Source: Haematobia irritans
Lineage: Eukaryota; Arthropoda; Insecta; Diptera; Muscidae
Assembly: GCF_050003625.1 (NCBI RefSeq)
Contig: NC_134397.1
Location: 222,580,537 to 222,644,536 of the forward strand
Length of the DNA stretch: 64,000 bases
Direction of reading: 5' to 3'
Shown here: piece by piece, positions 22,646 to 34,261 of the stretch
How the letters are laid out: each line of letters begins with the position of its first letter
How positions within the stretch are numbered: the first letter of the stretch is position 1
Notes under the pieces: generated by a model
Database searches by the model: none
What the model saw: the letters and a program-made list of their open reading frames with translations, nothing else
Told to the model about the DNA's origin: nothing
Translations under genes and position numbers: made by a program

Positions 22646-23887
22646 CGAGGGCAGTTCGGAAACTTCTTAGGCTAGCACAAAAAGCGCGGTATAAACAGAA
22701 AAAAGTGTTTTGGAAACTTCCATCTCTGTTATGAACACATGTTAAATTTTGTTTCGATCTGGCAACTCCTTCATATAGAAACAAGTGTTCAAAAAAGACA
22801 CATCCGCAATTTTTTTACAATGGAAAAATTAGAAATGCGTGCTGTCATTAAATATTTACATAAAAAAGGTTTATCGGGACAAGAAACTCATAATGATATG
22901 GTGAATGTGAAAGTGCTCCTTCATATGCAACAGAAAAAAATTGGGTTGCTGAATTTAAACGTGGTCGTACAAGCATTGAAGATGAACCATGTAGTGGACG
23001 TCCAGAAACAGCAACAACAACATGAGAATTTGTGCATGATATGGTATTAAATGATCGACGAATAAAAGTGCGTGAAATTGCTAATATCATGGACATCTCA
23101 AATGATCGAGTCCATTTAATTTTGCATGAAGAACTACAGATGAAAAAGCTTTCTGCAAGATGGGTGCCGCATTTGTTAACAGTTGATCAAAAAAGCATAA
23201 GAATGAAAATTTCTCAAGCTTGTTTGGATCGTTTTAAGCGAATTAAATGGATTTTAAGCGTCGTTTCATAACTGTTGATGAGACATGGATCCACCACTAT
23301 ACTCCAGAGACAAAAGAACAATCCAAAAAATGGACTGAAGCTGGAGGAAGTGCCCCAAAGAAGGCAAAAACAATTCAATCGGCTGGTAAGGTTATGACAA
23401 CGGTTTTTGGGACTTCAAAGGTATTTTATTGATTGACTATCTGCAAAAGGGTAAAACAATAAATTCTGAGTACTTTTGCAACCTTTTGGATCAATTAAAT
23501 GTACAAATTAGAGAAAAACGTCCTGACTTACAACACAAAAAAATAATTTTTCATCAAGACAACGCACCAGCGCACAAGAGTGTTTTAACAATGGCTAAAA
23601 TCAACGAATTAAAGTACGAGTTGCTTGACCACCATCCTTATTCTCCTGATTTAAAAAAAATCCTTGCTGGCAAGCGTTTTACCTCAAATGAAGATGCAAT
23701 TACAGTTGTAAACCACTATTTTGAAGACCTTGAGGAAAACTATTTTAATCAAGGGTTAGAATTGCTAGAAAAGCGTTGAACTAAGTGTATTTCAGTTTCA
23801 GGAGATTATATTGAAAAATAAAAATATTTTTGAAAAACCAACTATTCTCTTTCATTGATAGGCTAAGAAGTTTCCGAACCGCCCTCG
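22646..23887 (+). mobile_element. mariner transposon, complete ends, dead transposase
   Basis: A 1242-bp element with 29-bp terminal inverted repeats (22646-22674 and 23859-23887; start CGAGGGC, then GTTCGGAAACTTCTTAG) matching at 27 of 29 positions and TA target duplication (22644-22645, 23888-23889). Size, ends and target fit the mariner family. It sits inside a family B INE-1-like element and is therefore younger than it. Flanking sequence TATACTTTTTATAGCGGAA occurs on both sides beyond the TA, which is unusual. Confidence 0.93.
22820..23821 (+). pseudogene. mariner transposase pseudogene
   Basis: Starts at ATG 22820 (MEKLEMRAVIKYLHKKG) and, allowing for lesions, ends at TAA 23819-23821. 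The intact family is about 345 codons. Seen in order: a helix-turn-helix region, with a frameshift near 22905 and a TGA near 23023; linker containing LNDRRIKVREIANIM; a frameshift near 23241; first catalytic aspartate in TVDETWIHHY (about 23274-23300); a frameshift near 23407; second aspartate in HQDNAPAHK (about 23552); YSPDL directly joined to KKILAGKRF near 23654, so the segment carrying the third aspartate is deleted in frame; and a TGG-to-TGA change at 23777 before the usual tail. The enzyme cannot be active. Its ends might still be recognised by a related transposase. Confidence 0.92.
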
Positions 23888-24404
23888 TATATACTTTTTA
23901 TAGCGGAATGACAAATTTACTATACCCCCATTACCATTCTATGGTGGTGAGTATAATAAACACTGGATATTAAAAAAAAAAAAAAAAAACAAACAATAAT
24001 CAATTAATTTATGAAATACTAATACTTAGTTTTTTAAATGAGCCAATTAATGTCTTGTAGACGTTATTCATTGATATAATCATTTCCGTTGACTACAGCA
24101 ATTTAAAATAAAAAAAATTTTGGGTTAATTAAGTTCGTGATTGGAAAGGAAAAATAGATTTTCTATGCACTGGAATAACAAAATTAAGGACCGAAGTGGA
24201 TAAAAAATATGATCTAACTAATTAATAAAGATCGAATAGATTAAATAAATGTATGTAATAGATTTTTGTGTATTTTTAAAAATTTACATTTATAAATTTA
24301 AGTTAATGTATTTCTAAATTAAAAATTTAATGCCGAAAATATTGATGATGCTTGTTCTGTATACTACAAAATATGGGAGAATTTGAGAGACAAACACCAT
24401 TCAC

Positions 24405-24771
24405 CATAGATAACTAACTAATAGATGACCCATCGCTCTCCGACCAGAAAATGTTGAAGAAGCCCAAATGAATTTTCTGACATTTCGTTTTGTATTTTTC
24501 GTAAAGAGAACATTTGCTCAAAATTAAATTTTGTATTTCTGCGGTTTTAGTCGCAATTTATTGTTCAAATATAAACTTTTTAATATCTAATTTGATTATG
24601 AATCGTCTTGTGTATCAAATATGTTAAAATTGTGGATAAAGCTGGAAAATTGTAAAAATGAAACTTAGAGAGAATTTGGAATTCCCTCTATTTTCTTCGT
24701 TTATTCCTCATTTTGGGAACTGTCAGACTACGTTTGACGCAGATGGGTCATCCATTAGTTAGTTATCTATG
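24405..24771. mobile_element. P-element-like MITE with perfect 8-bp target duplication
   Basis: Terminal inverted repeats of 30 bp begin CATAGATAACTAACTAAT and continue GATGACCCATC, with one mismatch. The flanks carry a perfect 8-bp direct repeat CCATTCAC (24397-24404, 24772-24779). Terminal length, initial CA and the TAAC/CCC spacing resemble the 31-bp P-element termini as I remember them (about 18 of 31 positions). The 367-bp element has no coding capacity. 8-bp duplications also occur in hAT, but the ends do not fit the hAT YARNG pattern. Confidence 0.65.
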
Positions 24772-24779
24772 CCATTCAC

Positions 24780-26122
24780 ATTCCAAATTGCCCATCTCTG
24801 ACATTAACTCTTGTGACACTACCATATACCAGGTTTTTGCTTGTATATGTGTTTGAGTTTTAAGTGAAATAAGGATATGTAGAGAATGTATTTACATATA
24901 TCATTTATTTGGGTATTTACGACAAGTATGACAGGATGAAGAAAAAAACCAAACAAGGAAATATATTAGTTACCAACACAAATAATATTATATCTCAAGA
25001 AACTGCAATAGAGGGATATATCCAAGAGAAGTAAGCAGACACATACCCACATGATGACACATATACTACTAAGCAAGCCCTAGAGCCACTAACAAACAAA
25101 GCTCCAAAGATTCTAATACCCTCGTAATCAACATCGAGTAGAAAGAACAGGCATAGAAGGAACATTCCTTTACCTTCGTTTCATTGGGATTATTTTTTTC
25201 TTTTTGCCTCCTCTCAGATGAGATATGACACGTTCCTCTTAAAAAGATATGACAAAGTGGTTGAAGCTTTAAGGACATTTTGAGTGACTGAACGTTGGTG
25301 ACAAAGTAACCATGATGACTTTCTTCTTTGGTGATTCTCCATTTGCTAGTAGTTGGTCTTGACATGAAGCGGTGAAATTTCAGGTAATAAATTCTGAATT
25401 ATTACCTCCTAAAAATAATACTAGAAGGTGGATTCCTTTTCTTTCACGATGCGAAAATATAAATTCTCTTGGGTTTGAGCTTTAGGAACAATCTTTGTTT
25501 GTCATGGATTTCCATGACAAATGTAAGGTTTTTAGTTGCAAGTTATCTTTCAAGTGGTTTTACTAACTATGCCAACCATCGTTACTATGTTAAATGTGGG
25601 TGAATAAAAATGATGACAATAAAAATTTTAATGTTTCCATAATGAATTGTGGTTATTTTCTGTGAGGGCTTTTACCTTTTTTTCTGAAGGAAAGGTGATA
25701 AAAGATAACAATTGGTCCTAAGGGATAAGTGAGAATGATAAATATGTTGTTTTTCTTTTTCTAAGATTCTGTAATGGTCACCGAAATGGGAATGTTAATT
25801 TACATAATTAAGAAATCAAGCTGATGGTGATGACCTTAATAAGTATGAATATAATGATAAAATGTTTGATAAAGCGAAATATTTTAAAAGGTTCTTATTT
25901 AAATTGAAGATAACCATTAAGAAATAATTTAATTAGGCTTCAAAATTTTTGGCATTTGAAACAAGAGTAAGACAAATTTGGAATATAAAATTTCGGGGAA
26001 CATCATCACCGTAGAATAGTGGGGTCTTCATATATGCTGATTGAATTGCTATCGAAAGCAGCGGTACACTCAGATACACGTTATCACGAAAGGGTTAGTA
26101 TGATTAACTCTGATATTCCTAA
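24780..26122. other. No gene confirmed
   Basis: Looks single-copy within this window. A 98-codon minus-strand frame (25069-25365, ATG in CTTCATG context) has no recognisable domain; it could be a chance frame or an exon. No splice pair or promoter was found to support it. Confidence 0.35.
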
Positions 26123-26281
26123 ATCAGGGAAATTCAACTTGGGATTAACAGGAAATTTGACTGAAGTTCAGTCATCCCTTCTAACGTTGTTCCCTAAGTT
26201 GGTTTGCTTCAGGTGCTCCCACCACGAGATCCATTTCTATTCGTCAAATTTCCTGTTAATCCCAAGTTGAATTTCCCTGAT
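26123..26281. repeat. Perfect 38-bp inverted repeat (hairpin, 83-bp loop)
   Basis: 26123-26160 and 26244-26281 are exact reverse complements (arm starts ATCAGGGAAATTCAACTT). No terminal motif or target duplication of a transposon is apparent. It could be a hairpin RNA precursor, an inverted microduplication or a MITE fragment. Confidence 0.85.
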
Positions 26282-27334
26282 GAAAGTTACAGATACCAAG
26301 GTTCCGACTGTATTTGCCGACGTTGAAACACCTAAGTTTATTGGGAGTTAAAGTAATGAATTAATTCATTATATGCGACATATAGATAATAGGTACGTTA
26401 TTGAAGCGAGTTAACAATTCAATTAAGTTCTAGACCTAAAAATACCGCTTCTGTCATCATTATATTTGAAGCTCTGCTCCACCCGAACTGTTAGAACTCC
26501 AAACTATCAACCTTGATTACTTGGATAATATTGAACAAAGTCTCAAACCTATTCTCGTAGCACTTGTTCTATCACAAGCCTTTAATACGAGAACAAAATT
26601 TCCGGAATTGCTCATAAAAGGATGGCATAGCGCGGGACGAGTTTCCGACATCCGTCCCACTCTAGATGTCTTATGGAGTCATCAAATTGGCATATATGGG
26701 GGAGGAAATTTGTGGAGGAATTGCTGTCTCCGTATGGGAGACAAATAATACAAGCCTTATTATAATAACTTTTGCATACAGTACTAATTATAAGTTCATA
26801 CTTCTTGTACTGATATGGATCAATAAAGAAAGAAAGAAAGAAGCCTCTAGATCTAAAGGACTATCGTTGAGGTATTAAAATCAATACTCAAACGGTAAGA
26901 TAATTTAGGAAATGCATGAGGAAATGAGGTTTAAAAGTAACGCGGGCACCCAATATATCCTAAACTGGTTACCCACTTTACTCTTAAACTCCGAAAGAAC
27001 ATACTCGAAAGGCAATTGGAGAGCTGCAAGTCGTGTAAGCAGGGGACCACAACGAGGCTTTAGTGTCCTCACATCGGATAGCCTCTTATAGTCATTATAG
27101 AGAAGGATGTATGGAGGAACTTTGGATAAAATGGGACAAGATAAGCGGCTCACTCTTTCAATGCCTCGATATCCTTGTACATCCGCAAGTATGGACAGTT
27201 ACGAAGGTTTGTCAAATACAAAAAAAGAGAAGTAAGCAAACTCTATTTTGGAGATTATTTCAGGTTAATTACTATTGTGTCACCAGTTACAAATATTATG
27301 GAAACTATTTTATTAAACTACATCGCAGATGATC
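26282..27334. other. Unassigned interval, possible old retroelement sequence
   Basis: Open segments at 26521-26748 (+) and 26905-27153 (-) are not recognised. CAATAAAGAAAGAAAGAAAG at 26820-26839 could be a GAAA-type 3' tail or a simple repeat. No ends or target duplication are visible. Confidence 0.3.
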
Positions 27335-27336
27335 TA

Positions 27337-27963
27337 CACTGAAAAAAATATTGTCGTGAGGTCAAAGATTTCATGTCTTTAAAATACGAATGCAAATTTT
27401 GCTTAGTATAGAAGACGCATTTCTCTTTTTTCCTTGTCCAAAATTCGATAAACTTTTCGATGCAGTCGTATTGTCCTTATAATTAAGTGATTTGATTTAA
27501 AAATGGGTATCATAACATGAAAGAAAAAAATTTTTGGGCTAAGGTCAACTTGACTTTAATAATTCAGAAAAATTCTTTAAAATTAATGAAATTGTCTTTA
27601 AATTCGTTGTCTTTTTGTAGTCAAGATACAACGCAAAAAATCATTCAAATCTAGGACACGTTTTTCAGCACTTTATTTTAAAGACGTTTTTTACTTAAAA
27701 CATAGCATAATTTCTACTGGAAGTTGAGTCTGAATTTGGAAAATAAAGTTGTCGTTAACTCGGTTTTAAAGGACTTTGATGGCATTTGAAGAAAAAAAGC
27801 TGAAAAAACGAAAAATTAAAATGTGCTTCCTAGAAGCAAGTACACAAACCCCAAATTTAAAAGAGATTTGTGTCTTAAAAGTATCCTTACTTGTATTCTG
27901 TGCTTCTTTGGCTCGGAATCAATACCAACATTTTTAAAGACAAAACATGCCTTTTTTTCAGTG
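27337..27963. mobile_element. TA-flanked MITE (F), complete copy
   Basis: Ends are a perfect 12-bp inverted repeat CACTGAAAAAAA, flanked by TA (27335-27336, 27964-27965). The 627-bp body includes TTGTCGTGAGGTCAAAG and TTTAAAGACG motifs and no open frame. Partial copies lie at 49983-51165, 59737-60230 and 63240-63490, which makes this the reference copy for their insertions. Confidence 0.8.
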
Positions 27964-28119
27964 TAGTATATTAATATGGAAGTAGAACGTCAGTATAGTT
28001 TCCGTTCGGGCAAGTACGGCCTTGCGTGAATTAACAGTTACCATTGTAGACATATTGGATAGGATATCGCCGTAAAACTAACCCTTCTCGTAGAATTATC
28101 AGATATTATGGAGTTCGTA

Positions 28120-28495
28120 CACCCTTTTTTCCATAAAGTAAAGAAACATATTTCTGAATCAAAGAAATCGTCATTAAATTAACTGAAATATTTAATCTTC
28201 CGATGTAAGATAAAAACGCTTCAATTATAGGTTAAGACTTATTTTGAGGATTTTGCATCTTTGATTTAAAGTTTGTTTTGGAATTAATTTGGATTTTTAA
28301 ACTGGCTTTTGTTTGTACGTGAATATTTTTATTAACCTACCGGGAAAAGAGAATGAAAATTCGATAAATAAGATCTGTATCCTTATTTTAATTTTATTGA
28401 TCATAGATAGTCATATATGTTGCTAAAAAATATCTCTATTTTAAATAACAGGCATCTTTTAACCTTCCTTAAAGGAAGGCTAAAATTTTTGAGTG
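28120..28495. mobile_element. TA-flanked MITE (L)
   Basis: Starts CACCCTTTTTTCC and ends AAATTTTTGAGTG, with TA at 28118-28119 and 28496-28497. The inverted repeat is short and imperfect. A diverged relative in reverse lies at about 7390-7735. Confidence 0.5.
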
Positions 28496-28749
28496 TAGTT
28501 AGTCAAAGAGCATCAGGTGAAAATTCCCTGTTAAAATGACTCTTAAAAAGTGGTTTGGTACTCCAACTTGTCACCTGAAAGTTTTATTGGAGATGAATTT
28601 TGCTTAGGCTTAACATAGGGCGGAAGTACTTCGTTTATCAATCCTTTTTTTTTTGCGATATATATTTTTGTATAAATATATTTTACATTTAAGAAAAAAT
28701 TGACAACGCCAAACGGCCGATGTTCAAATCCCAACAGGGTTGAAATTTT

Positions 28750-30381
28750 TATACCCTCCACCATAGGATGGGTGGGAGCCACCGTGGTGCAATGGTTAGC
28801 ATGCCCGCCTTGCATACATTCGATTCCTGCCTCGACCGAACATCAAAAAGTTTTTCAGAGGTGGATTATCCCACCTCAGTAATGCTGGTGACATTTCTGA
28901 GGGTTTCCAAGCTTCTCTAAGTGGTTTCAGTGCAATTTGGAACGCCGTTCGGACTCGGCTATAAAAAGGAGGTCCCTTGTCATTGAGTTTAACATGGAAT
29001 CGGGTAGCACTCAGTGATAAGAGAGAAGTTCACCAATGTGATATCACAATGGACTGAATAGTCTAAGTGAGCCTGATACATCGGGCTGCCACCTAACCTA
29101 ACCTAACCATAGGATGGGGGTATATTAACTTTGCCATTCCGTTTGTAACACATCGAAATATTGCTCTAAGACCCCATAAAGTATATATATTCTGGGTCGT
29201 GGTAAAATTCTGTGTCGATCTGAGCATGTCCGTCCGTCTGTTGAAATCACGCTAACTTCCGAACGAAACAAGCTATCGACTTGAAACTTGGCACAAGTAG
29301 TTGTTATTGATGTAGGTCGGATGGTATTGCAAAAGGGTCATATCGGTCCACTTTTACGTATAGCCCCCATAAAAACGGACCCCCAAATTTGGCTTGCGGG
29401 GACTCTAAGAGAAGCAAATTTCACTCGATCCGGCTGAAATTTGGTACATAGTGTTAGTATATGGTCTCTAATGACCATGCAAAAAATGGTCCACATCGGT
29501 CCATAATTATATATAGCCCCCATATAAACCGATCACCAGATTTGACCTCCGGAGCATCTTGGAAGACCAAAATTCATCTGATTCAGTTGAAATTCGGTAC
29601 GTGGTGTTAATATATGGCCTCAAACACCCATACAAAAATTAGTCGAAATCGGTCCATAATTATATATAGCCTCCACATAAACCGATCCCCAGATTTGACC
29701 TCCGGAGCCCTTTGGAAGAGCAAAATTCATCCGATTCGGTTGAAATTTGGTACGTGATGTTAGTATATGTTATCCAACAACCATGCAGGAATTGGTTCAT
29801 ATCAGTCCATAATTATATATAGCCCCATATAAACCGATCCCCAGATTTGTCCTCCGGTGCCTTTTGGAGAAGCAAAATTCACCCGATCTGGTGGAAATTT
29901 GGTACGTTATGGTAGTATATGATATTTAACAGCCATACCAAAAGTGGTCAATATCAGTCCATAATCATATATAGCCCCCATATAAACCCATCCCGAGATT
30001 TGGTTTTGGAGCCTCTTGGAGGAGCAAATTTCATCCGAGTCAGCTGAAATTTGGTACATTGTGCTAGTATATGGCCGTTAACAACCATGTCTAACTAGGT
30101 CCATATCGGTCTATAGTTATATATAGCCCTCAGATAAATCGATTCCCAATCACAAAAAAATTGGTCCATATCAAGTTCATAATTTTCAATATTTCAATTC
30201 TGGCTCTCTACCACATATGGACTAACTCACAATTTAGAAAACGATGTTAAGAAGTTTTAAGATACCACAACCCAAGTAATTCGATTGTGGATGACAGCTT
30301 TTCAAAGAAGTGTCTACGCAATCCATGGTGGAGGGTACATAAGATGCGGACTGGCCGAACTTACGGCCGTATAGACTTGTT
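28750..30381 (+). mobile_element. INE-1/DINE-1-like element, family A, copy 1, SINE inserted
   Basis: The 5' end TATACCCTCCACCATAGGAT is followed by TTTGTAACACATCGAAATAT, AAGTATATATATTC and a GTCCGTCCGTCTGTTG microsatellite. The middle consists of ~153-bp units (CATAATTATATATAGCCCCC, ATATAAACCGATC, TTTGACCTCCGGAG, GAAATTTGGTAC). The 3' end is CATGGTGGAGGGTACATAAG, a hairpin of GGCC-rich bases and CTTGTT. This matches the layout of Drosophila INE-1 (head with GTCY microsatellite, terminal hairpin, CTTGTT end), from memory. A SINE interrupts the first 25 bp. Confidence 0.8.
28773..29107 (+). mobile_element. tRNA-headed SINE, copy 3, inside a family A element
   Basis: Perfect 11-bp target duplication CATAGGATGGG (28762-28772, 29108-29118). 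The head GGAGCCACCGTGGTGCAATG carries an A box TGGTGCAATGG; the B box region has lost about 16 bases (CATTCGATTCC remains). The body is shared with the other copies and the 3' tail is CACCTAACCTAACCTAACC. The insertion is younger than the host element. Confidence 0.92.
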
Positions 30382-32990
30382 GATTTTATTTTAGTTCGAA
30401 ATTCAATTTTTCATTCAAAATTGCCAAATAGCACACTTTCTAAAAATTGTCCAAAAGAAGTGGGCAAAATTGGGTGGAGAAACCCTGCCTACGCTTAAGA
30501 AGCCGTGCTCGTGTACCATCTTCCATATTTTTTATTCCAGCACTTAAGGACTTCTTTGCCGACGAAGATGTGAAAATTTCTGCCCACTGAAACCATACTT
30601 GGACTACAAAGATGAACCAATCGCCCAATAACATTGTGTAGTGACGTTATTAGTTATTAATTTTATAGATAACAATATTCTTTAATTCATAAAAACATAG
30701 AAACTTTGAATTTATTATACTTATGTACTAGGTTTTGTCTGTCGTTAATTTTCCATAATAAAATTTATTATAATAAAACTTCATAAAGATAAGTCTATAT
30801 CCTCATGTAGAACATTAAAAGTCGTCCCTTCAGTGATAAAGTGGCTCCATTTCGACACCCATCGTGTCTGAATTATCTATTACTACTCTCTATAATGAGG
30901 TATTGGATTGATCTATATTTGGACAAATTTGAATTTTTCATTCATTTTTTACATTTTACAGCTTATTATATAAACTGTGCAGTTCTGCATATGTACGAAT
31001 TGAATATCAAATTGCTTATTTTTCACTTGTATTGTAGTAATATGTTCCCTTTGTGAATTATTGATTTTGCCGAATACTTATGCAATGAAACTTATTGTGA
31101 ATTTTTAATAAACCCCAACTAAGCAACGTAGATTTAATGAATAGGACCTTACTTGCATTCATTCACTCTTTCTGTATATTGATTATGGTAGGCATAAAAA
31201 TAGTTTGTTCTCTTCTCCATTACATTGAATTTGTATATCACTTCTCACTTCTAATATCTTTGTTTTTGGATTACTCTCTGAATTAATTCAATTTATCAAG
31301 TAAGATGAAGATGAACTTCTTATACAATACACAAATAGTGATAGGTAGTTCTAAGTTTATCAAACTGTGCTCTTCTTCATTTCGGCCTCAGCGTCCACTG
31401 TTAAAGTCAATTTGGAAACACTCCCGTCTGTGCAATATTTAATTATATTTCTTTAAATCTCAGAATTGCGGTTGCTCCACTTAAATTTGCTTCCAAAATT
31501 TAAGCAAAATGTATAAATGGGGCATAAAAAAAAACATTTTTCATAAAACTAATAATAGCTCTAAACTAAATACTTGTGGCTAAATTTTGTAAAAATAACA
31601 AAGTTGAGATTTTTATGACAAGTATTTAAATATAACTTCTAATGTATGTAAATTTCTCACAAAATGTCATAAAATTTACGTTTTTAATGTTATTAACTTT
31701 TATTAGTTCAACTAATGCTGTAGCACTAATAATGGAGTACTCGTTGTCGTTATTGGTCAAGGCTTGTGTGGAACAGCATCCAGAACCCTTTTGAGCTTGG
31801 CGTAAATTTAATCACTTCAAGTGAATGAATTAACACCAACAGCATGTCCACGTAGAACGAGCTAAACGATCCCATAGACAGGGAACAAACATGCTTCGTA
31901 ATATCACAATTTTATGCAAATAACCCTAAAATTACAATTTAACCAGGCACTCAGTCAGTCAGTCAGTCAGTGTTCGTCCAGTCGGTGTTTACATGGACAC
32001 GATAATAACAACATGCCACGATTTTGCCCACCACTCTTATTGTATTTTTCAGATAAAGAAAGCATACAACATTTATTCTTGGCCACCTCGCTCTCACGTC
32101 CATCTCTCTTCTCGTCTTGTAATGTATTCAAGACTTTATTGCACTAAAAGTGCAAAAATAAAACGTCCATCGTCATCAGCAAGACCACAAAGGCAATGTG
32201 GGGATATGTGTATGCGTTTCCTTCCTTAAGGACGCTGACTGACACCATAGAGCCAGAGTTATTGGTGAAAAGTACTCCATTTACACAACGCAGCATCACA
32301 CAAAAGGATATTGAATACGAAGGGGGGGGGGGGGGGGGGGGGGGGTGTGTGTGTGTGGTAGGGTGATGCTTTAGACAACTGCATGGTCTGCATAAATTGC
32401 CAACAATTTGCATTTTTACTACAGCCATTTGCGCATCTCTGGGGAGTAGTAGAGTAGTGGCCAAACGAGAGAGAGTGAAACAGCGAGAGAGCGAAAGAGT
32501 GTAAAACCTCACTTTATTGTATTAAAAGTTAAATAATTCTGTAATGAAGCTTTTATATGGGCACTTATTGTGAGAGTGCATATCTAATCGATTGCTTGGA
32601 AAGTAATTTACACTTCATGACATCGAAGTAATAATAATAAGCTTCGACAACTAAGCTTCAATCAAAAGGGTTAATTTTATACACTCAAAGGAGCTCAAGG
32701 AGAATGCTAGTGCAATTGCTTGGAAATGATAGCGATAGCGTTTGCTTGCTTATTAATTTTACTTTAGTAACAAAGCACTTTGCAAAGTATCGAAAGTAAA
32801 TAGCAATCTAAGGGAAATTTATGGCGTTTATTGAAATTATAATAAGAATCAGCTCGAAGACGTTTTTGTGTTTGATTATAAATATGAGGATATAAAAATA
32901 GTTCTTTCTTATAATAACAAGATTTTAATAAAAAAAATTAAGGGCAACATAATTTGTAAAATTTTTTTTTTATCAAAAAGGACTTAAATA
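30382..32990. other. No gene confirmed; simple repeats
   Basis: Includes AGTC repeats at 31952-31970, a 24-base G run (32322-32345) followed by a TG repeat, and GAGAGAGTG/GAGAGAGCG around 32466-32490. A 64-codon minus frame at 30440-30634 and a 122-codon minus frame at 32144-32512 (mostly proline from the G run) are not credible genes. Confidence 0.4.
32322..32357 (+). repeat. 24-base G homopolymer plus TG repeat
   Basis: Twenty-four consecutive G from 32322 to 32345, followed by TGTGTGTGTGTG. Such a run is rare in an AT-rich insect genome, could form a G-quadruplex, and is error-prone in sequencing, so its length is uncertain. Confidence 0.9.
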
Positions 32991-32993
32991 AAA

Positions 32994-34000
32994 ACAAGTA
33001 GATACAGCAATAAGTTCGGCCGGGCCGAATCTTAAATACCCACCACCATGAACCAAATATTAGGGTTTCGTTTGAAATTTCAGGAGGGCTTGAGGACTTG
33101 AGGACACTTCCCGAAGATAAATTTAAAGATTTCACTTATGAGGACTATATCAGATTCTGGATTTATAAGAACCATTTTTGTTTGAGTTTTAAAGGAATCA
33201 TTAACATCTCTTGTAAGTGTGAAAGAAAATTATAAAATAACGTCTTGATTTGAAATCTTAAATCTGTAGAAGTAAAATCTGGAAATTTTACATTGAGTTT
33301 CAAGCCATTTTCATGATCAGTGCGCCTTATACACCCTCAAGAAGTGAAGTCGGTCTATGTTATATGGAGGCATTACCAAATAGACCGATAAAAACTAAAT
33401 CCACTTTTTTGTGATCCTAAAATACCAGAATATTTACAATTTCAGGCAAATCAGATAAAAACTACTGTTTCTAGAAACCCAAGGAGTTAAATCGGGAGAT
33501 CGTTCTTATGGGGGGCTATACTAAAATATGGACTGATACTCACCGTTTTCGGCACACTTCTTTATGACCCGAAAATACCTCCAGATTTCCAATTTCGGCA
33601 CACCTCTTTATGGTCCTAAAATACCTCTAGATTTCAAATTTCAGGTAAATTGGATAAAAACTACGATTTCTATATGCCCAAGACCCGAAATCGGGAGGTC
33701 GGTTTATATGGGGACTATATCAAAACCTGGACCGATATAGCCCATCTTCGAACTTGGCCTGCCTGCAGACAAACGACGAGTTTGTGCAAAATTTCAGCAT
33801 GATTGCTTCATTATTGAAGACTGTAGCGTGATTACAACAGACAGACAGACGGACAGACGGATATCGTTATATCGTCTTAGAATTTCTCCTTGATCAAGAA
33901 TATATATACTTTATTTAGTCGGAAATCGATATTTCGATGTGTTACAAACGGAATGACAAACTTTTTATACCCCCGTCACCATTCTATGGTGGTGGGTATA
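32994..34000 (-). mobile_element. INE-1-like element, family B, complete
   Basis: Both ends are present: left 3' end with hairpin TTCGGCCGGGCCGAA and AAATACCCACCACCATG; right 5' end with CACCATTCTATGGTGGTGGG and TATAAAA. Inward of the right end are TGTTACAAACGG, TATATATACTTTATTTAG and a GACAGACAGACGGACAGACG microsatellite. About 1 kb, the cleanest family B copy and the empty-site reference for the MITE at 5116-5299. Confidence 0.8.
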
Positions 34001-34125
34001 AAAAACAAAATGAACTTTTTCTATAAAAATTATCATACTTAAGTCTTTATATCCAAAAAAGTTCATAGTGAGTTCTTTTTCTATAAAAGGCTGATAATGA
34101 ACTTTTTCTATCAAAAAAGATCGGC
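34001..34125. repeat. GTTCATAATGAACTTTTTCT repeat block
   Basis: Several diverged copies of a unit around GTTCATAATGAACTTTTTCT followed by ATAAAA. The same units recur at 35445-35560 and 36085-36160, so the 34.13-35.44 kb block may have been inserted into one original stretch. Confidence 0.6.
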
Positions 34126-34261
34126 TACACAAAATAACGGGCTCCGGAAAATAAGCCTCAAGAAATAAGAAATGAGATGAATACAGACAAACGATTTTTG
34201 AAGGGTGTGAAGTTAAAGTTGTTTTTAGCCAAGGCATAAACCATCAGATTTAGTTTTAAAT

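Larger units (their letters stand above)
21464..23955 (-). mobile_element. INE-1-like element, family B, interrupted by a mariner
   Basis: The left end (3') has a decayed hairpin and AAATACCCACCACCATAAAT; the right end has CATTCTATGGTGGTG and TATAATA. The body has unit repeats around CAAATCGGGAGATC and TATGAGGGCTATACCAAA. A mariner (22646-23887) sits in the 5' region, splitting the conserved TATACTTTATATAG block. Element length without the insert is about 1.25 kb. Confidence 0.75.

Noticed and set aside
25069..25365. 98-codon minus-strand frame starting MSRPTTSKW
   Set aside because: No recognisable domain, promoter or splice pair. It could be chance. Kept only as a note in the interval entry.
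26905..27153. 82-codon minus-strand frame (MSRLSCPILSKVPP...)
   Set aside because: It reads somewhat like protein but matches nothing I recognise and has no start context or neighbours.
30440..30634. 64-codon minus-strand frame after the family A element
   Set aside because: No recognisable domain, and the neighbouring frames read no better. Treated as chance.
32144..32512. 122-codon minus-strand frame with a proline run
   Set aside because: The proline run is the complement of the G homopolymer and there is no domain or codon support.
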